Origin: Halothece sp964463655
GTDB lineage: Bacteria; Cyanobacteriota; Cyanobacteriia; Cyanobacteriales; Rubidibacteraceae
Direction of reading: 5' to 3'
DNA: 54,148 nt
Assembly (NCBI GenBank): GCA_964463655.1
Contig: CAYXDG010000014.1
Coordinates: 1 to 54,148, forward strand
This document shows positions 1 to 8,082 of the stretch, one piece after another (position 1 is the first letter of the stretch; every line of letters starts with the position of its first letter). The notes under the pieces were generated by a model, which saw nothing but the letters and a program-made list of their open reading frames with translations, was not told the DNA's origin and searched no databases. The position numbers were made by a program, and so were the translations under genes.

Positions 1-354
1 GCCACATTAAACGTCTTAACCTAATTGTGTACTGCTATAACTCTTGACAAAATTATGGTTCAAGACAAAAGTAAAATCTTAGAATCATTTAATGATAAAA
101 TAAAGTTTATTGCGAATACTGGGGCAAGATTATGGTTCAAGATGTGGCAAAGTTGTGGGTAAAGTCATCAATCAATGCGATCGCCCAGTGAACAGGAGCA
201 GCGATCGCATAACCTGAGAAAATTTCCTAATCGCTGTAACTTCTCAGCAAGTTGGGTTTCCACCAAACTCGGTTTTGGAAAGGATTCTTTAACAGAGTAT
301 TTTAGAATCCCGAAGGTTTTAACTGTGAAGAAGTCAATTTAAAGTTATAGATCA
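1..354. other. Non-coding leader before the first gene
   Basis: I see no convincing gene in this stretch. A 14-bp direct repeat (ATTATGGTTCAAGA) occurs at 52-65 and 129-142, each copy preceded by a similar CAA-rich sequence. A HIP1 palindrome lies near 200. The last 60 bases probably carry the promoter of the downstream permease gene, but I cannot assign -35 and -10 boxes with confidence. Confidence 0.5.
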
Positions 355-1128
355 ATGGAAAATCTGTTACTGATTGCTGGGGGAGGATTGTTTGCTGGGT
401 TTCTAGCTGGTTTATTTGGGATTGGCGGTGGCGTGGTTTTAGTCCCTCTTATTACCGCTTTGGGCTATTCTCCTCTACAGGCAGTTGCGACCAGTAGTTT
501 TGCCATTATTTTAACGGCGACCTCTGGGACGCTGCAAAATTATCGCATGGGATATGTTGACCTCAAGCGTATCCTCAGTTTAGGAGTTTCTGCGATTTTA
601 ACGGCTCAACTGGGGGTTTACGTGGCTAATCTCATCTCTGATTATCTGCTTTTGTTTGGCTTTGGTTTTCTTTTATTGCTCAATATTGCTTTAGCCAGTT
701 GGCGACGGAATTTAAATCAAACAGAAAAGTCCTTTCAGGATCAAACAGGGACTCAAAAAACGATCGCACGGATTATTACAGGGGGAAGTGCTGGGTTTCT
801 AGCTGGTTTATTTGGGATTGGCGGTGGCGTGATTATAGTGCCTTTGCAAATGGTACTATTGGGAGAAACGATTAAAGTGGCGATTCAAACCAGTTTAGGG
901 GTTGTGCTAATCACGTCTGTCTCTTCCACTCTTGGACACGCAACACAGGGAAATGTTCTGATTACAGAAGGATTCTTGTTAGGATTAGGGGGATTAGTAG
1001 GAGCGCAGATTAGTACCCGTTATTTGCCCAAAATCGGCGATCGCGCCGTGACTTTTGCCTTTTATATCCTGATGGCTGTTTTTGCTTTTTATAGCTTCTG
1101 GCAAGCATTTACAATCATTGATTACTGA
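355..1128 (+). CDS. TauE/SafE family sulfite/anion exporter-like permease
   Basis: A 257-residue, almost wholly hydrophobic protein with about eight predicted membrane segments, the usual size for TauE/SafE (DUF81) permeases. Members export sulfite, sulfoacetate or related anions, or have unknown substrates; the substrate here cannot be read from sequence. The two halves are pseudo-repeats. Each begins with the family signature AGFLAGLFGIGGGV (residues about 14-27 and 146-159), and the two copies are identical even at DNA level. The ATG at 355 follows a short AT-rich leader without a strong Shine-Dalgarno sequence. The gene converges on the CCB-like gene with only 6 bp between stops. A second, distant family member lies at 26904. 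Confidence 0.85.
   Translation: MENLLLIAGGGLFAGFLAGLFGIGGGVVLVPLITALGYSPLQAVATSSFAIILTATSGTLQNYRMGYVDLKRILSLGVSAILTAQLGVYVANLISDYLLLFGFGFLLLLNIALASWRRNLNQTEKSFQDQTGTQKTIARIITGGSAGFLAGLFGIGGGVIIVPLQMVLLGETIKVAIQTSLGVVLITSVSSTLGHATQGNVLITEGFLLGLGGLVGAQISTRYLPKIGDRAVTFAFYILMAVFAFYSFWQAFTIIDY
393..831 (+). repeat. Two exact 43-bp direct repeats inside the permease gene
   Basis: The 43 bases at 393-435 are identical to those at 789-831, 396 bp apart and in the same reading frame. They encode the glycine-rich signature at the start of each half of the permease. The halves are otherwise clearly diverged, so complete synonymous identity here suggests recent intragenic gene conversion rather than only an ancient duplication. 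Confidence 0.9.
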
Positions 1129-1134
1129 TTACGG

Positions 1135-1770
1135 CTACTTCAGGGTGTAACTTAATTTATCTGCTATCCCTTCTACCCAATTCTCATCTTGTTTTGTATA
1201 GCTACGCGGTGCATTTGCCACAACAATTAACACCCCTTCCTTCCCAATCGGTTGACAAATCACTGCTTGGGAATTTTCAGGCAAATAATCAAATTCAATC
1301 TTCCCTGGATACAGATTTAAATTCACCAAATACACAGGTTTCTGCTTTTCTAACACACGCTGGACGATCGCCCCAGGGGTCACTTGTGCTTTTTTCCCTA
1401 AAACGCCCCGACGGAGTAAGACTTTCCCTTGATAAGATACTAGCAGCGATCGCGTTGGCGTATTTTTCAACAGGATCAGAGAAGCCCATGCTAACTCTGC
1501 TTTCACTTCTTCCGACAATTGCTCTGCTAACTCAAACCCTTCTTCTCCCTCTAATTCTACGGCTTCGGGAGCGCGAGGCTGTACCCGTTGCCAAATGAGT
1601 CCCACCAGAATTAAAGTTGCACTGAGGAAGACCCCGATCGCATCTGAGCGGGCTTGCCAAGGACTTAAATCACTTGTTAACAGCCGATTAATCAATAAAA
1701 GCGTCCCACCTAACCCCCCAACAACGAGGGGCAACAGCCGTAAAACGCGATCGGGATCAGTGGTTTTCAT
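1135..1770 (-). CDS. CCB-type cofactor assembly protein of cytochrome b6f (complex C subunit B)
   Basis: This 211-residue protein resembles the cyanobacterial proteins annotated as cofactor assembly of complex C subunit B, related to plant CCB2/CCB4. Those help attach heme c(i) covalently to cytochrome b6. Two hydrophobic segments lie near the N-terminus (about residues 12-28 and 44-60 from the chosen ATG), followed by a soluble alpha/beta domain of about 130 residues. I chose ATG 1770; an upstream TTG at 1776 would add two residues and neither has a clear ribosome site. It follows rpaB by 13 bp on the same strand and is probably co-transcribed with it. Family assignment is by pattern recognition, not search. 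Confidence 0.7.
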   Translation of the reverse strand: MKTTDPDRVLRLLPLVVGGLGGTLLLINRLLTSDLSPWQARSDAIGVFLSATLILVGLIWQRVQPRAPEAVELEGEEGFELAEQLSEEVKAELAWASLILLKNTPTRSLLVSYQGKVLLRRGVLGKKAQVTPGAIVQRVLEKQKPVYLVNLNLYPGKIEFDYLPENSQAVICQPIGKEGVLIVVANAPRSYTKQDENWVEGIADKLSYTLK

Positions 1771-1783
1771 AAACAATCACTGG

Positions 1784-2518
1784 TCAAAATTTTTCTTCCC
1801 CAATTTCTGTGACTCGCTGAAACATATAACCCGTTCCTCTGGCGGTTAAAATCAATTCAGGATTGCTGGGATCGTCCTCCAATTTCGCCCTTAAGCGAGA
1901 AATATGAACATCTACCACTCGGGTATCCACATGACGTTCAGGGGTATATCCCCAGACTTCTTGAAGGATTTCTGAACGAGAAAAGGCTTCACCCGATCGA
2001 CCCACCATCAATTCTAAGAGACTAAACTCCATTCCTGTCAAACGGATACGTTCATCGCCCTTATACACTTGTCGGCGGTTGGTATCGATCTTAATTGAAC
2101 CGATTTGAATCACACCAGAACTGGGAATCCCCGAAAGACCCTCCTTATCCACCCGTCTCAAGACTGAGCGAATGCGGGCTTCTAACTCTTTGGGAGAGAA
2201 AGGTTTCACCACATAGTCATCTGCCCCCAATTCTAACCCTGTGATGCGATCGGCCACATCCCCTAAAGCCGTTAGCATGATAATAGGAATGTCAGATTCC
2301 TTGCGGAGTTCCTGACAAACCCCATATCCATCTAGTTTAGGCATCATTACGTCTAATACCACCAAATCAGGATGATTTTCATTAAATGTGGCGATCGCTT
2401 CTTCCCCGTCTGCTGCGGTGACGACATCATAGCCAATCATAGACAGACGAGTTTCGAGAATACGACGAATGCTGGCTTCGTCGTCAACGACAAGGATTTT
2501 TTCTTTATGATTTTCCAA
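1784..2518 (-). CDS. rpaB: OmpR-type response regulator RpaB
   Basis: Essential cyanobacterial regulator (ycf27 family) that binds HLR1 elements and controls photosystem and high-light genes. The N-terminal receiver carries the acidic pair in VVDDEASIRRIL, phospho-acceptor Asp in VVLDVMMPKLDG, and Lys in YVVKPFSPKELEARI. The C-terminal winged-helix DNA-binding domain includes TARGTGYMF. The longest frame opens with GTG at 2530, but the AAGGAG ribosome site touches that GTG. TTG at 2518 lies about 10 bases after it and gives the N-terminus MENHKEKILVVDDE, which fits the family, so I prefer TTG. The gene is divergent from radA, and a CCB-type b6f assembly gene follows on the same strand. Confidence 0.92.
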   Translation of the reverse strand: MENHKEKILVVDDEASIRRILETRLSMIGYDVVTAADGEEAIATFNENHPDLVVLDVMMPKLDGYGVCQELRKESDIPIIMLTALGDVADRITGLELGADDYVVKPFSPKELEARIRSVLRRVDKEGLSGIPSSGVIQIGSIKIDTNRRQVYKGDERIRLTGMEFSLLELMVGRSGEAFSRSEILQEVWGYTPERHVDTRVVDVHISRLRAKLEDDPSNPELILTARGTGYMFQRVTEIGEEKF

Positions 2519-2675
2519 ATTTTTTAACACTCCTTTTTATTTCAACTTTCCTAAATGATCCTAAATATTTTTGATTAGTCTTTTCTATTTCTAGAATATC
2601 CTTGAGCAAGGAGTTCCTAGAGACTAAGTTATCCCTACTTGCCAAGAATCATCAATTCCTAAGATTAGTTTTAGG

Positions 2676-2693
2676 TTTACAAATTGTAGAAAT
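2676..2693 (+). promoter_or_regulatory. Possible HLR1-like RpaB site between rpaB and radA
   Basis: TTTACAAA TT GTAGAAAT fits the HLR1 consensus, two (G/T)TTACA(A/T)(A/T) half-sites separated by two bases, in all eight positions of the first half and five of eight in the second. It lies about 50 bases before radA and 160 before rpaB, so it could serve autoregulation. The degenerate second half makes this a weak candidate. Confidence 0.3.
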
Positions 2694-2746
2694 ACATCTT
2701 AACATTTGGCAACAAACCACCGAAAATAAATTAATGTTAACTTAAA

Positions 2747-4240
2747 ATGTCAAAACCGAAAATTATCCATGTTTGCAATGTTTGTGGGACAGAACATAAT
2801 CAATGGTTCGGGAAGTGTTCAGGGTGTGGAGAATTTGGCACGCTAGAGGAAGAAGTGATTACGCAAGCAAGCACCAATTCTCGGAGTGGATGGCAATCGA
2901 ACAAGCATCCCACGACGGCTAATAAGAAGAAATCACCTCAGCCTCGGGTTTCCCTCAAGTTTTCTCAAATTCAGAATGATGAACAGCCACGCTTTGGGTC
3001 TGGATATCTGGAGTTTGATCGCGTCTTGGGGGGGGGTCTTGTGCCAGGGTCTTTGGTGCTGATTGGGGGCGATCCTGGCATTGGCAAATCCACTTTATTA
3101 TTACAGGTGGCGAACCAAACCGCAAGAACCCAACGAACCTTGTATGTTTCTGCGGAGGAGTCGGGACAACAGGTAAAATTACGCGCTTCTCGTCTGGGGG
3201 TGGGATTAACGGACCTTCCAGAAGAGGAAAGTAATGGTCAGACATCGAAAAGTCTCAGCGATGACAACCTTTATGTTTTAGCAGAAACCGACTTAGAAGA
3301 AATTTTACGGGAGTTAGAATCCCTGAAACCTCTCTTGGCGATTATTGATAGTATTCAGACTCTTTATTTCGCTTCTTTAAGTTCGGCGCCTGGTTCGGTG
3401 GCGCAGGTGCGAGAATGTACCTCAGCGCTGATGCAGGTGGCGAAACGGGAGAATGTGACGCTGTTAATTGTCGGTCATGTGACCAAAGAGGGGGCGATCG
3501 CTGGGCCAAGGGTGTTAGAACATCTAGTAGATACGGTTCTGTATTTTGAGGGTGATCGCTATGCGTCTCATCGTCTCCTGCGTTCCGTGAAAAATCGCTT
3601 TGGGGCTACTCATGAGATCGGAGTCTTTGAAATGATCGATCATGGTTTGCGGGAAGTGGAAAACCCCTCAGAATTATTTTTAGGAAATCGAGATGAATCG
3701 GTCCCTGGAACCGCCATTGTTGTCGCTTGTGAAGGGACACGCCCGATCGTGGTAGAATTGCAAGCATTGGTCAGTCCCACCAGTTATACTTCTCCGAGAC
3801 GGGCAACCACAGGCGTTGATTATAACCGTCTCCAACAGATTTTAGCAGTGTTAGAAAAGCGGGTGGGGATTCCTCTCTCCAAGTTAGATGCTTATGTAGC
3901 CACGGCGGGAGGATTGGGGGTAGAAGAACCTGCTGCAGATTTGGGAATTGCTGTGGCAGTAGTCGCCAGTTTCCGCGATCGCGTTGTTGATCCCAGAACA
4001 GCACTCATCGGAGAAGTGGGATTAGGGGGACAAGTTCGCTTAGTGTCACAATTAGAACTGCGGATTAAAGAAGCAGCGAAATTAGGGTTTCAACGGGCGA
4101 TCGTGCCAAAAGGACAAAGTTTACCAGACTTGGGTCTTGAAATTGTGACTGTGAGTAAGGTTATTGACGCGATCGTTGCAGCCATCCCCCCACAACCCCG
4201 TTATGGTGAAGCTGATGATCTGGTTCCCGAAGAAGAATAG
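2747..4240 (+). CDS. radA: DNA repair/recombination protein RadA (Sms)
   Basis: A full-length 497-residue RadA, a RecA-like, DnaB-type helicase that promotes branch migration during homologous recombination. In order: a C4 zinc finger (Cys10, Cys13, Cys24, Cys27), a RecA-like ATPase with Walker A GGDPGIGKST (107-116), the RadA-specific KNRFG motif (282-286), and a C-terminal Lon-protease-like domain. A linker rich in Ser, Thr and Lys (about 40-65) separates finger and ATPase. It is divergent from rpaB, and its 3' end faces the last gene of the Zorya-like module 37 bp away, so radA marks one border of that insertion. Confidence 0.96.
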   Translation: MSKPKIIHVCNVCGTEHNQWFGKCSGCGEFGTLEEEVITQASTNSRSGWQSNKHPTTANKKKSPQPRVSLKFSQIQNDEQPRFGSGYLEFDRVLGGGLVPGSLVLIGGDPGIGKSTLLLQVANQTARTQRTLYVSAEESGQQVKLRASRLGVGLTDLPEEESNGQTSKSLSDDNLYVLAETDLEEILRELESLKPLLAIIDSIQTLYFASLSSAPGSVAQVRECTSALMQVAKRENVTLLIVGHVTKEGAIAGPRVLEHLVDTVLYFEGDRYASHRLLRSVKNRFGATHEIGVFEMIDHGLREVENPSELFLGNRDESVPGTAIVVACEGTRPIVVELQALVSPTSYTSPRRATTGVDYNRLQQILAVLEKRVGIPLSKLDAYVATAGGLGVEEPAADLGIAVAVVASFRDRVVDPRTALIGEVGLGGQVRLVSQLELRIKEAAKLGFQRAIVPKGQSLPDLGLEIVTVSKVIDAIVAAIPPQPRYGEADDLVPEEE

Positions 4241-4244
4241 TCCC

Positions 4245-4263
4245 AACCAGTCTAGGTGGTTTT
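4245..4263 (+). terminator. Weak hairpin after radA
   Basis: AACCA pairs with TGGTT across a 7-base loop and a run of T follows. It sits directly after the radA stop, between convergent genes. The stem is only 5 bp, so this is a tentative call. Confidence 0.3.
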
Positions 4264-4277
4264 AACCCGTGGAGAAC

Positions 4278-4871
4278 TCAAAGGACTGCTAAATCATCAA
4301 ATATATTTAAGTTTGTGGGTAATGCAGCCATCTTAAATAATTGCTGAGGTGTTACTTTTTCTATTAGAGCAAGATTCGCGATCGATGAAAGAGGATCGCG
4401 CTGCTTGAAACTTGCTAAAATTTCTACCATTAAATCATCACGGCTGACAATATCTGCTAAAGTCGAAAACGTCTCCACCAGAGACCCTGCTAAAGCCTTT
4501 TTATCGCCATCATGATAATACGCTAATCGCCAACATAAGCGCTGCTTTAGGAGATAATTGTCAAAAGCAGCTTGCCAAATTAAGCCAGAAGTATTCAGTT
4601 GTTGTTCTTGGGAATGCTGAACATCCCAATCTGGCTTTTGTTCAAGACAGTAAACCCATTCCAAGCAGCTAATTCTATCGCCTTGTCCCTCCTCTAAATC
4701 CATAAAAATTTCATCTAAAGAACGAGGAAAACTTCGTTCAGGATTAACCCTTGATGGTAGGACTAGAGGAGAAAATTTAGAATGGTTTGCCATTTCAGCA
4801 GCAAGTTTTGTTAGTGCTGTTGGCTTTAAGTTTAATGGCTTAATTGGAATAATAGACTGAAATTTGATCAT
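4278..4871 (-). CDS. Unassigned third protein of the Zorya-like module
   Basis: A 197-residue soluble protein with no signal peptide or membrane segment and no motif I can name. It has a basic, proline-containing N-terminus (1-45), then a mainly alpha-helical body rich in Trp, Leu and acidic residues (for example LEWVYCLEQKPDW, IWQAAFDNYLLKQRLCWRL). It follows the ZorB-like gene by 44 bp on the same strand and occupies the ZorC position. ZorC of type I Zorya is much longer (over 500 residues) and carries an EH-signature domain, so this could be an N-terminal ZorC remnant or a different short partner. No ZorD helicase or ZorE nuclease follows; convergent radA begins its 3' end 37 bp on. The stop is clean, with no visible frameshifted continuation. 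Confidence 0.6.
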   Translation of the reverse strand: MIKFQSIIPIKPLNLKPTALTKLAAEMANHSKFSPLVLPSRVNPERSFPRSLDEIFMDLEEGQGDRISCLEWVYCLEQKPDWDVQHSQEQQLNTSGLIWQAAFDNYLLKQRLCWRLAYYHDGDKKALAGSLVETFSTLADIVSRDDLMVEILASFKQRDPLSSIANLALIEKVTPQQLFKMAALPTNLNIFDDLAVL

Positions 4872-4915
4872 TTGATTTGAAAAGTAGGGTGGATATCGCC
4901 CATCATTAGATAACG

Positions 4916-5608
4916 TTATTTTTTGAATGTTTCTTCTTGATTAACAAACTCACTAAAATTAGGACGACGGAGTTGAAAGCGAAAAGTTACCTTACGATCT
5001 TTGGGATCATCGATCGCTTGATTTGCATCAATTTCTCCGCGTCCACTAATTAAAATTTTATCTTCAAAACGCTTGGCATTGGGAAAATCAAGTTCTTCAG
5101 AAAAGATATAATTGGCAACGGATAAAGCTCGTTCTAAACTTAAAGCACGATTGGCTTTTTCTGATCCCTTAGAACTGGTATGACCTTCAATAACAACTCG
5201 TGCAATTTCTTGTTCAAATTCTGCCTCAGAAAAAATAACTTTGCTGTAAATTGGAATAAACTTATTAAGAAATTCTTTTCCTTCAGGTTTTAATTCTGAG
5301 TCTCCTTCTGCAAATAAAATCTTATCATCTAAGCTGACATCTCCTGTCTCTGGATCAACCTGTATAGTTTCACCATCAACACTTTCTTCAATTGCAGTTG
5401 TCACAATTAATGGTAAATTTTTCAGTGCTTCTTGATACTTTCTCAGTTCATCTATTTTCCGTTGTAGTTGAATTTGAGTGGTGATAAATAGCAACGCAAA
5501 AAATAATAATAACCCTGACATTAAATCACTGATTGATAGCCACACACCACTTGCTTGTTCTGGTTCGTCTTCTAACTCTAATTCATCAATTTGATTCAAG
5601 TGATCCAT
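4916..5608 (-). CDS. zorB: ZorB-like MotB/OmpA-domain stator protein
   Basis: A 230-residue inner-membrane protein. A short acidic cytoplasmic N-terminus precedes one transmembrane helix (about residues 23-44) with Asp28 in SISDLMSGLLLFF, matching the proton-carrying Asp of MotB and ZorB. A coiled linker (45-65) and an OmpA-like peptidoglycan-binding domain follow, with ILFAEGDSELKP (97-108) and IEGHTSSKGSEKANRALS (140-157). In Zorya systems ZorA5-ZorB2 forms a proton-driven, flagellar-stator-like motor anchored to peptidoglycan. The partner ZorA-like gene is just upstream beyond a 100-N gap. General MotB/TolR/ExbD homologues of other function are the alternative, but the ZorA neighbour with its long tail favours Zorya. 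Confidence 0.75.
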   Translation of the reverse strand: MDHLNQIDELELEDEPEQASGVWLSISDLMSGLLLFFALLFITTQIQLQRKIDELRKYQEALKNLPLIVTTAIEESVDGETIQVDPETGDVSLDDKILFAEGDSELKPEGKEFLNKFIPIYSKVIFSEAEFEQEIARVVIEGHTSSKGSEKANRALSLERALSVANYIFSEELDFPNAKRFEDKILISGRGEIDANQAIDDPKDRKVTFRFQLRRPNFSEFVNQEETFKK

Positions 5609-5643
5609 TTTTTTACTTAAATTTAATCATTTATTCCGTATGT

Positions 5644-5743
5644 NNNNNNNNNNNNNNNNNNNNNNNNNNNNNNNNNNNNNNNNNNNNNNNNNNNNNNNNN
5701 NNNNNNNNNNNNNNNNNNNNNNNNNNNNNNNNNNNNNNNNNNN
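5644..5743. other. Scaffold gap between zorA-like and zorB-like genes
   Basis: One hundred N of unknown true length. The flanks do not duplicate each other, unlike those of two other gaps in the window. Both neighbouring genes are complete, so the gap falls in the intergenic stretch 5609-5790. A repeat, small element or small gene could be hidden here; the 47 bases after the gap show nothing I recognise. Confidence 0.9.
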
Positions 5744-5790
5744 GTTGACTGACGGAAGCCCACCAGAATTGGGGGACAAAACAATTTACA

Positions 5791-7983
5791 CTAACCATGA
5801 TAGCTGGTCGTATTATTTAAATCATTGGCTGCTGCAACCAAATAATGAGCCACACTCATTAATCCTTGAGACGTTTCATGCAATTGATAACACACCTCAA
5901 CGGCTGCTTGTTCTGATTCTTGTCGTCCTTGCTGATAGGTTTCATTGGCTTGTTCAAAGTATTGAGTAAGGCTTTGATTCCAACTTTCTAAACCCTGATT
6001 AAAACGTTCAATTAAGGTTTCATAAGCGTGATTAATTATTTCCGATTCACGGCTCAAAGTTTGGGCAATTTTTTGTAGTTGTGCTAACCGTTCGGCAGAA
6101 TTTAATCCCATTGTATTGGCTAAGTCACTCACATTTTTGGCTGTGTTTTCAATTTTATCCATACTAGAAATGACTTGTTCTCCCATCTTGATGGCATCTT
6201 CTTGAAAGACTTTCTGGAAGTCTTTTACCACCACTGCTAACCCTTCTCGTTGTTTTCCTAGGGTTTCTCCTAAGAGAGTATCTTGTTGTTCAAAAAACTG
6301 ATGCAATGAGTCTTGATAATTAATGCGAAAGGTTTCTAGTTCTTCTTGGACAGTTTGCCTTGTATTTTGTAGCATTGTATCAACATTAGTTAGGGTTTGG
6401 CTGAGATGATTACTTGCCTGACTCATGATTGTTGAGGCTTCGTTTCCGACACGGGTGAGAGTGTTTGATTGTTCAAGAAAAGCGTTATTGGCTTCTTGTA
6501 AAATCATTTCTGTAGAAGTTTGTACATCTTCTAAGATGACTTGCTGTTGTCTTGCTTGAGTGTTTAGAGCAGCTTGTAAATCTTCTCGTATGTGTTGAAA
6601 AGTTTGGGCTGTTTCCTCAGTGCTTTCTGTAAAAGCATTGCGCTGCGCTTCCAATCCTGAGATACTTTCATTAAGGGTTTCTGTGATGCTGCTGCGTAAG
6701 TTTTCGTTAGCATTTGTTATCATTGCTGAGGCTTCGTTTCCGATACGGGTGAGAGTGTTTGATTGTTCAAGAAAAGCGTTATTGGCTTCCTTTAAGATAT
6801 TTTCTGTGGAAGTTTGCACAGTTTCTAACATCATTTTTTGTTGTTGTGCTTGAGTGTTTAAAGCAGCTTGCAAGTCTTCTCGTATGCTTTGAAAAGTTAT
6901 AGATGCTTGTTGAGCGCTTTCAGCAAAAGCAGTGCGTTGGGATTCCATTCCTAAGATACTTTCATGAACTACATGATGAATATCTGTTGTCATTTGTTCC
7001 ATGACACCTTGGGTATCGGTTTGAAATTGATTAAGAATTTGTTGTAAGTTTTGGGCGAAGGTTTCTAGTTGTCCAAGAGTGTGCTTTTGGAACTGTTGAA
7101 TGGTTTGAATGGAGTTAGCGAGACTTTCAGAAAAGCTACCTAATTCCTTTTTTAAATCTTGGACTGCGATCGCAGCTTCTTTAGTAATTTTAGCGGTATT
7201 ATCTAGACAACTCCCCACAGGTTCTATGACTTCTTTTCGCAGTGCTTGACCTTGCAGATTAAGATCAGTTTTAATGTCTAGAAAAGTCGGCTTTAAGGCA
7301 ATGGCAATTTCTTCAGCAATGGTTTTAGGTTGGAAAATTGCTATACTTTGTAAAGTTTGATTTTGGGTGTTCAGATAATTACTCATTTCTTGGAAAGTTG
7401 GCTTGAAGGCAGTAGCAACTTCTTGCCCAATATCTTGAGCATTAAGCGTCCCCAGTCCTTCCATTTTATTCGCAATCTTCCGTAATTGATTGAGAAAATC
7501 TGAGTTATTTTGATCATTGCCTATCTGACGAAGTTTTTTAAGAAAATGATTTCTGCGATCGCGTTTTAATCCTTCTGTTATGGCCAGAAAGAGAATAAAT
7601 AAACTTGCCCCTCCTAACCCCCAAAGGGAACTTTGAAATGCTGTTTTCATCCCCACTAATAAATCAGCACTATTAGCCAGTAAAATATCAGTATTATTAA
7701 TTGAATCGAGATCAATTCCTTCTAACCCCCGAAAAATTCCCCAGAATGTTCCTAAAATTCCTAATGCGGTGAGGAGAGTGGGAATAAAATGCAGTGGGCT
7801 GCGGATATTTCCTTTATTAAAAATCGATAAATCGCGAGTTTCGCTGGTTTGCTTGGCTCTTTTAGCTGTTTCTCGATAGTAGTTAAGGGTTAGCTTTATT
7901 TCGATCATTAAGCCAATGCTAAAGACCAAACAAATGCTATAAATAAAGAGATTATCAATGTTGAGAATTTCGTTCCACATCAT
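5791..7983 (-). CDS. zorA: ZorA-like MotA/TolQ/ExbB channel with long coiled-coil tail
   Basis: A 730-residue protein. The N-terminal 140 residues form a MotA/TolQ-type channel: membrane segments at about 11-29, 66-86 and 117-137, with the core GILGTFWGIFRGLEGID and a conserved AFQSSLWGLGGASLFILF. The remaining 590 residues are Gln-, Glu- and Ala-rich heptad helix without membrane segments, like the cytoplasmic tail of ZorA that is thought to relay phage sensing to effectors. The tail contains two copies of a segment of about 81 residues with a 98-residue period (residues 341-421 and 439-519). ATG may be at 7983 or 7980. The gene lies 99 bp after trmD, same strand, and is followed by zorB-like and a third gene. 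Confidence 0.78.
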   Translation of the reverse strand: MMWNEILNIDNLFIYSICLVFSIGLMIEIKLTLNYYRETAKRAKQTSETRDLSIFNKGNIRSPLHFIPTLLTALGILGTFWGIFRGLEGIDLDSINNTDILLANSADLLVGMKTAFQSSLWGLGGASLFILFLAITEGLKRDRRNHFLKKLRQIGNDQNNSDFLNQLRKIANKMEGLGTLNAQDIGQEVATAFKPTFQEMSNYLNTQNQTLQSIAIFQPKTIAEEIAIALKPTFLDIKTDLNLQGQALRKEVIEPVGSCLDNTAKITKEAAIAVQDLKKELGSFSESLANSIQTIQQFQKHTLGQLETFAQNLQQILNQFQTDTQGVMEQMTTDIHHVVHESILGMESQRTAFAESAQQASITFQSIREDLQAALNTQAQQQKMMLETVQTSTENILKEANNAFLEQSNTLTRIGNEASAMITNANENLRSSITETLNESISGLEAQRNAFTESTEETAQTFQHIREDLQAALNTQARQQQVILEDVQTSTEMILQEANNAFLEQSNTLTRVGNEASTIMSQASNHLSQTLTNVDTMLQNTRQTVQEELETFRINYQDSLHQFFEQQDTLLGETLGKQREGLAVVVKDFQKVFQEDAIKMGEQVISSMDKIENTAKNVSDLANTMGLNSAERLAQLQKIAQTLSRESEIINHAYETLIERFNQGLESWNQSLTQYFEQANETYQQGRQESEQAAVEVCYQLHETSQGLMSVAHYLVAAANDLNNTTSYHG
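6427..6963 (-). repeat. Tandem duplication within the ZorA-like tail
   Basis: Segments 6427-6669 and 6721-6963 encode closely similar stretches, both containing IREDLQAALNTQA, EANNAFLEQSNTLTR and GNEAS, offset by exactly 294 bp (98 codons). A core of 63 bp (6433-6495 and 6727-6789) differs at one base only, so the duplication or its homogenisation is recent. Confidence 0.9.
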
Positions 7984-8082
7984 CTTTTTGACCTAATTAA
8001 TCTTTGAGAGGAGACGTTTTGAATGAGGGTTAAGTTCCAGATTCTTCTTGCTTTATACTTTTTGGACGAGGAGGAGGTAAAT

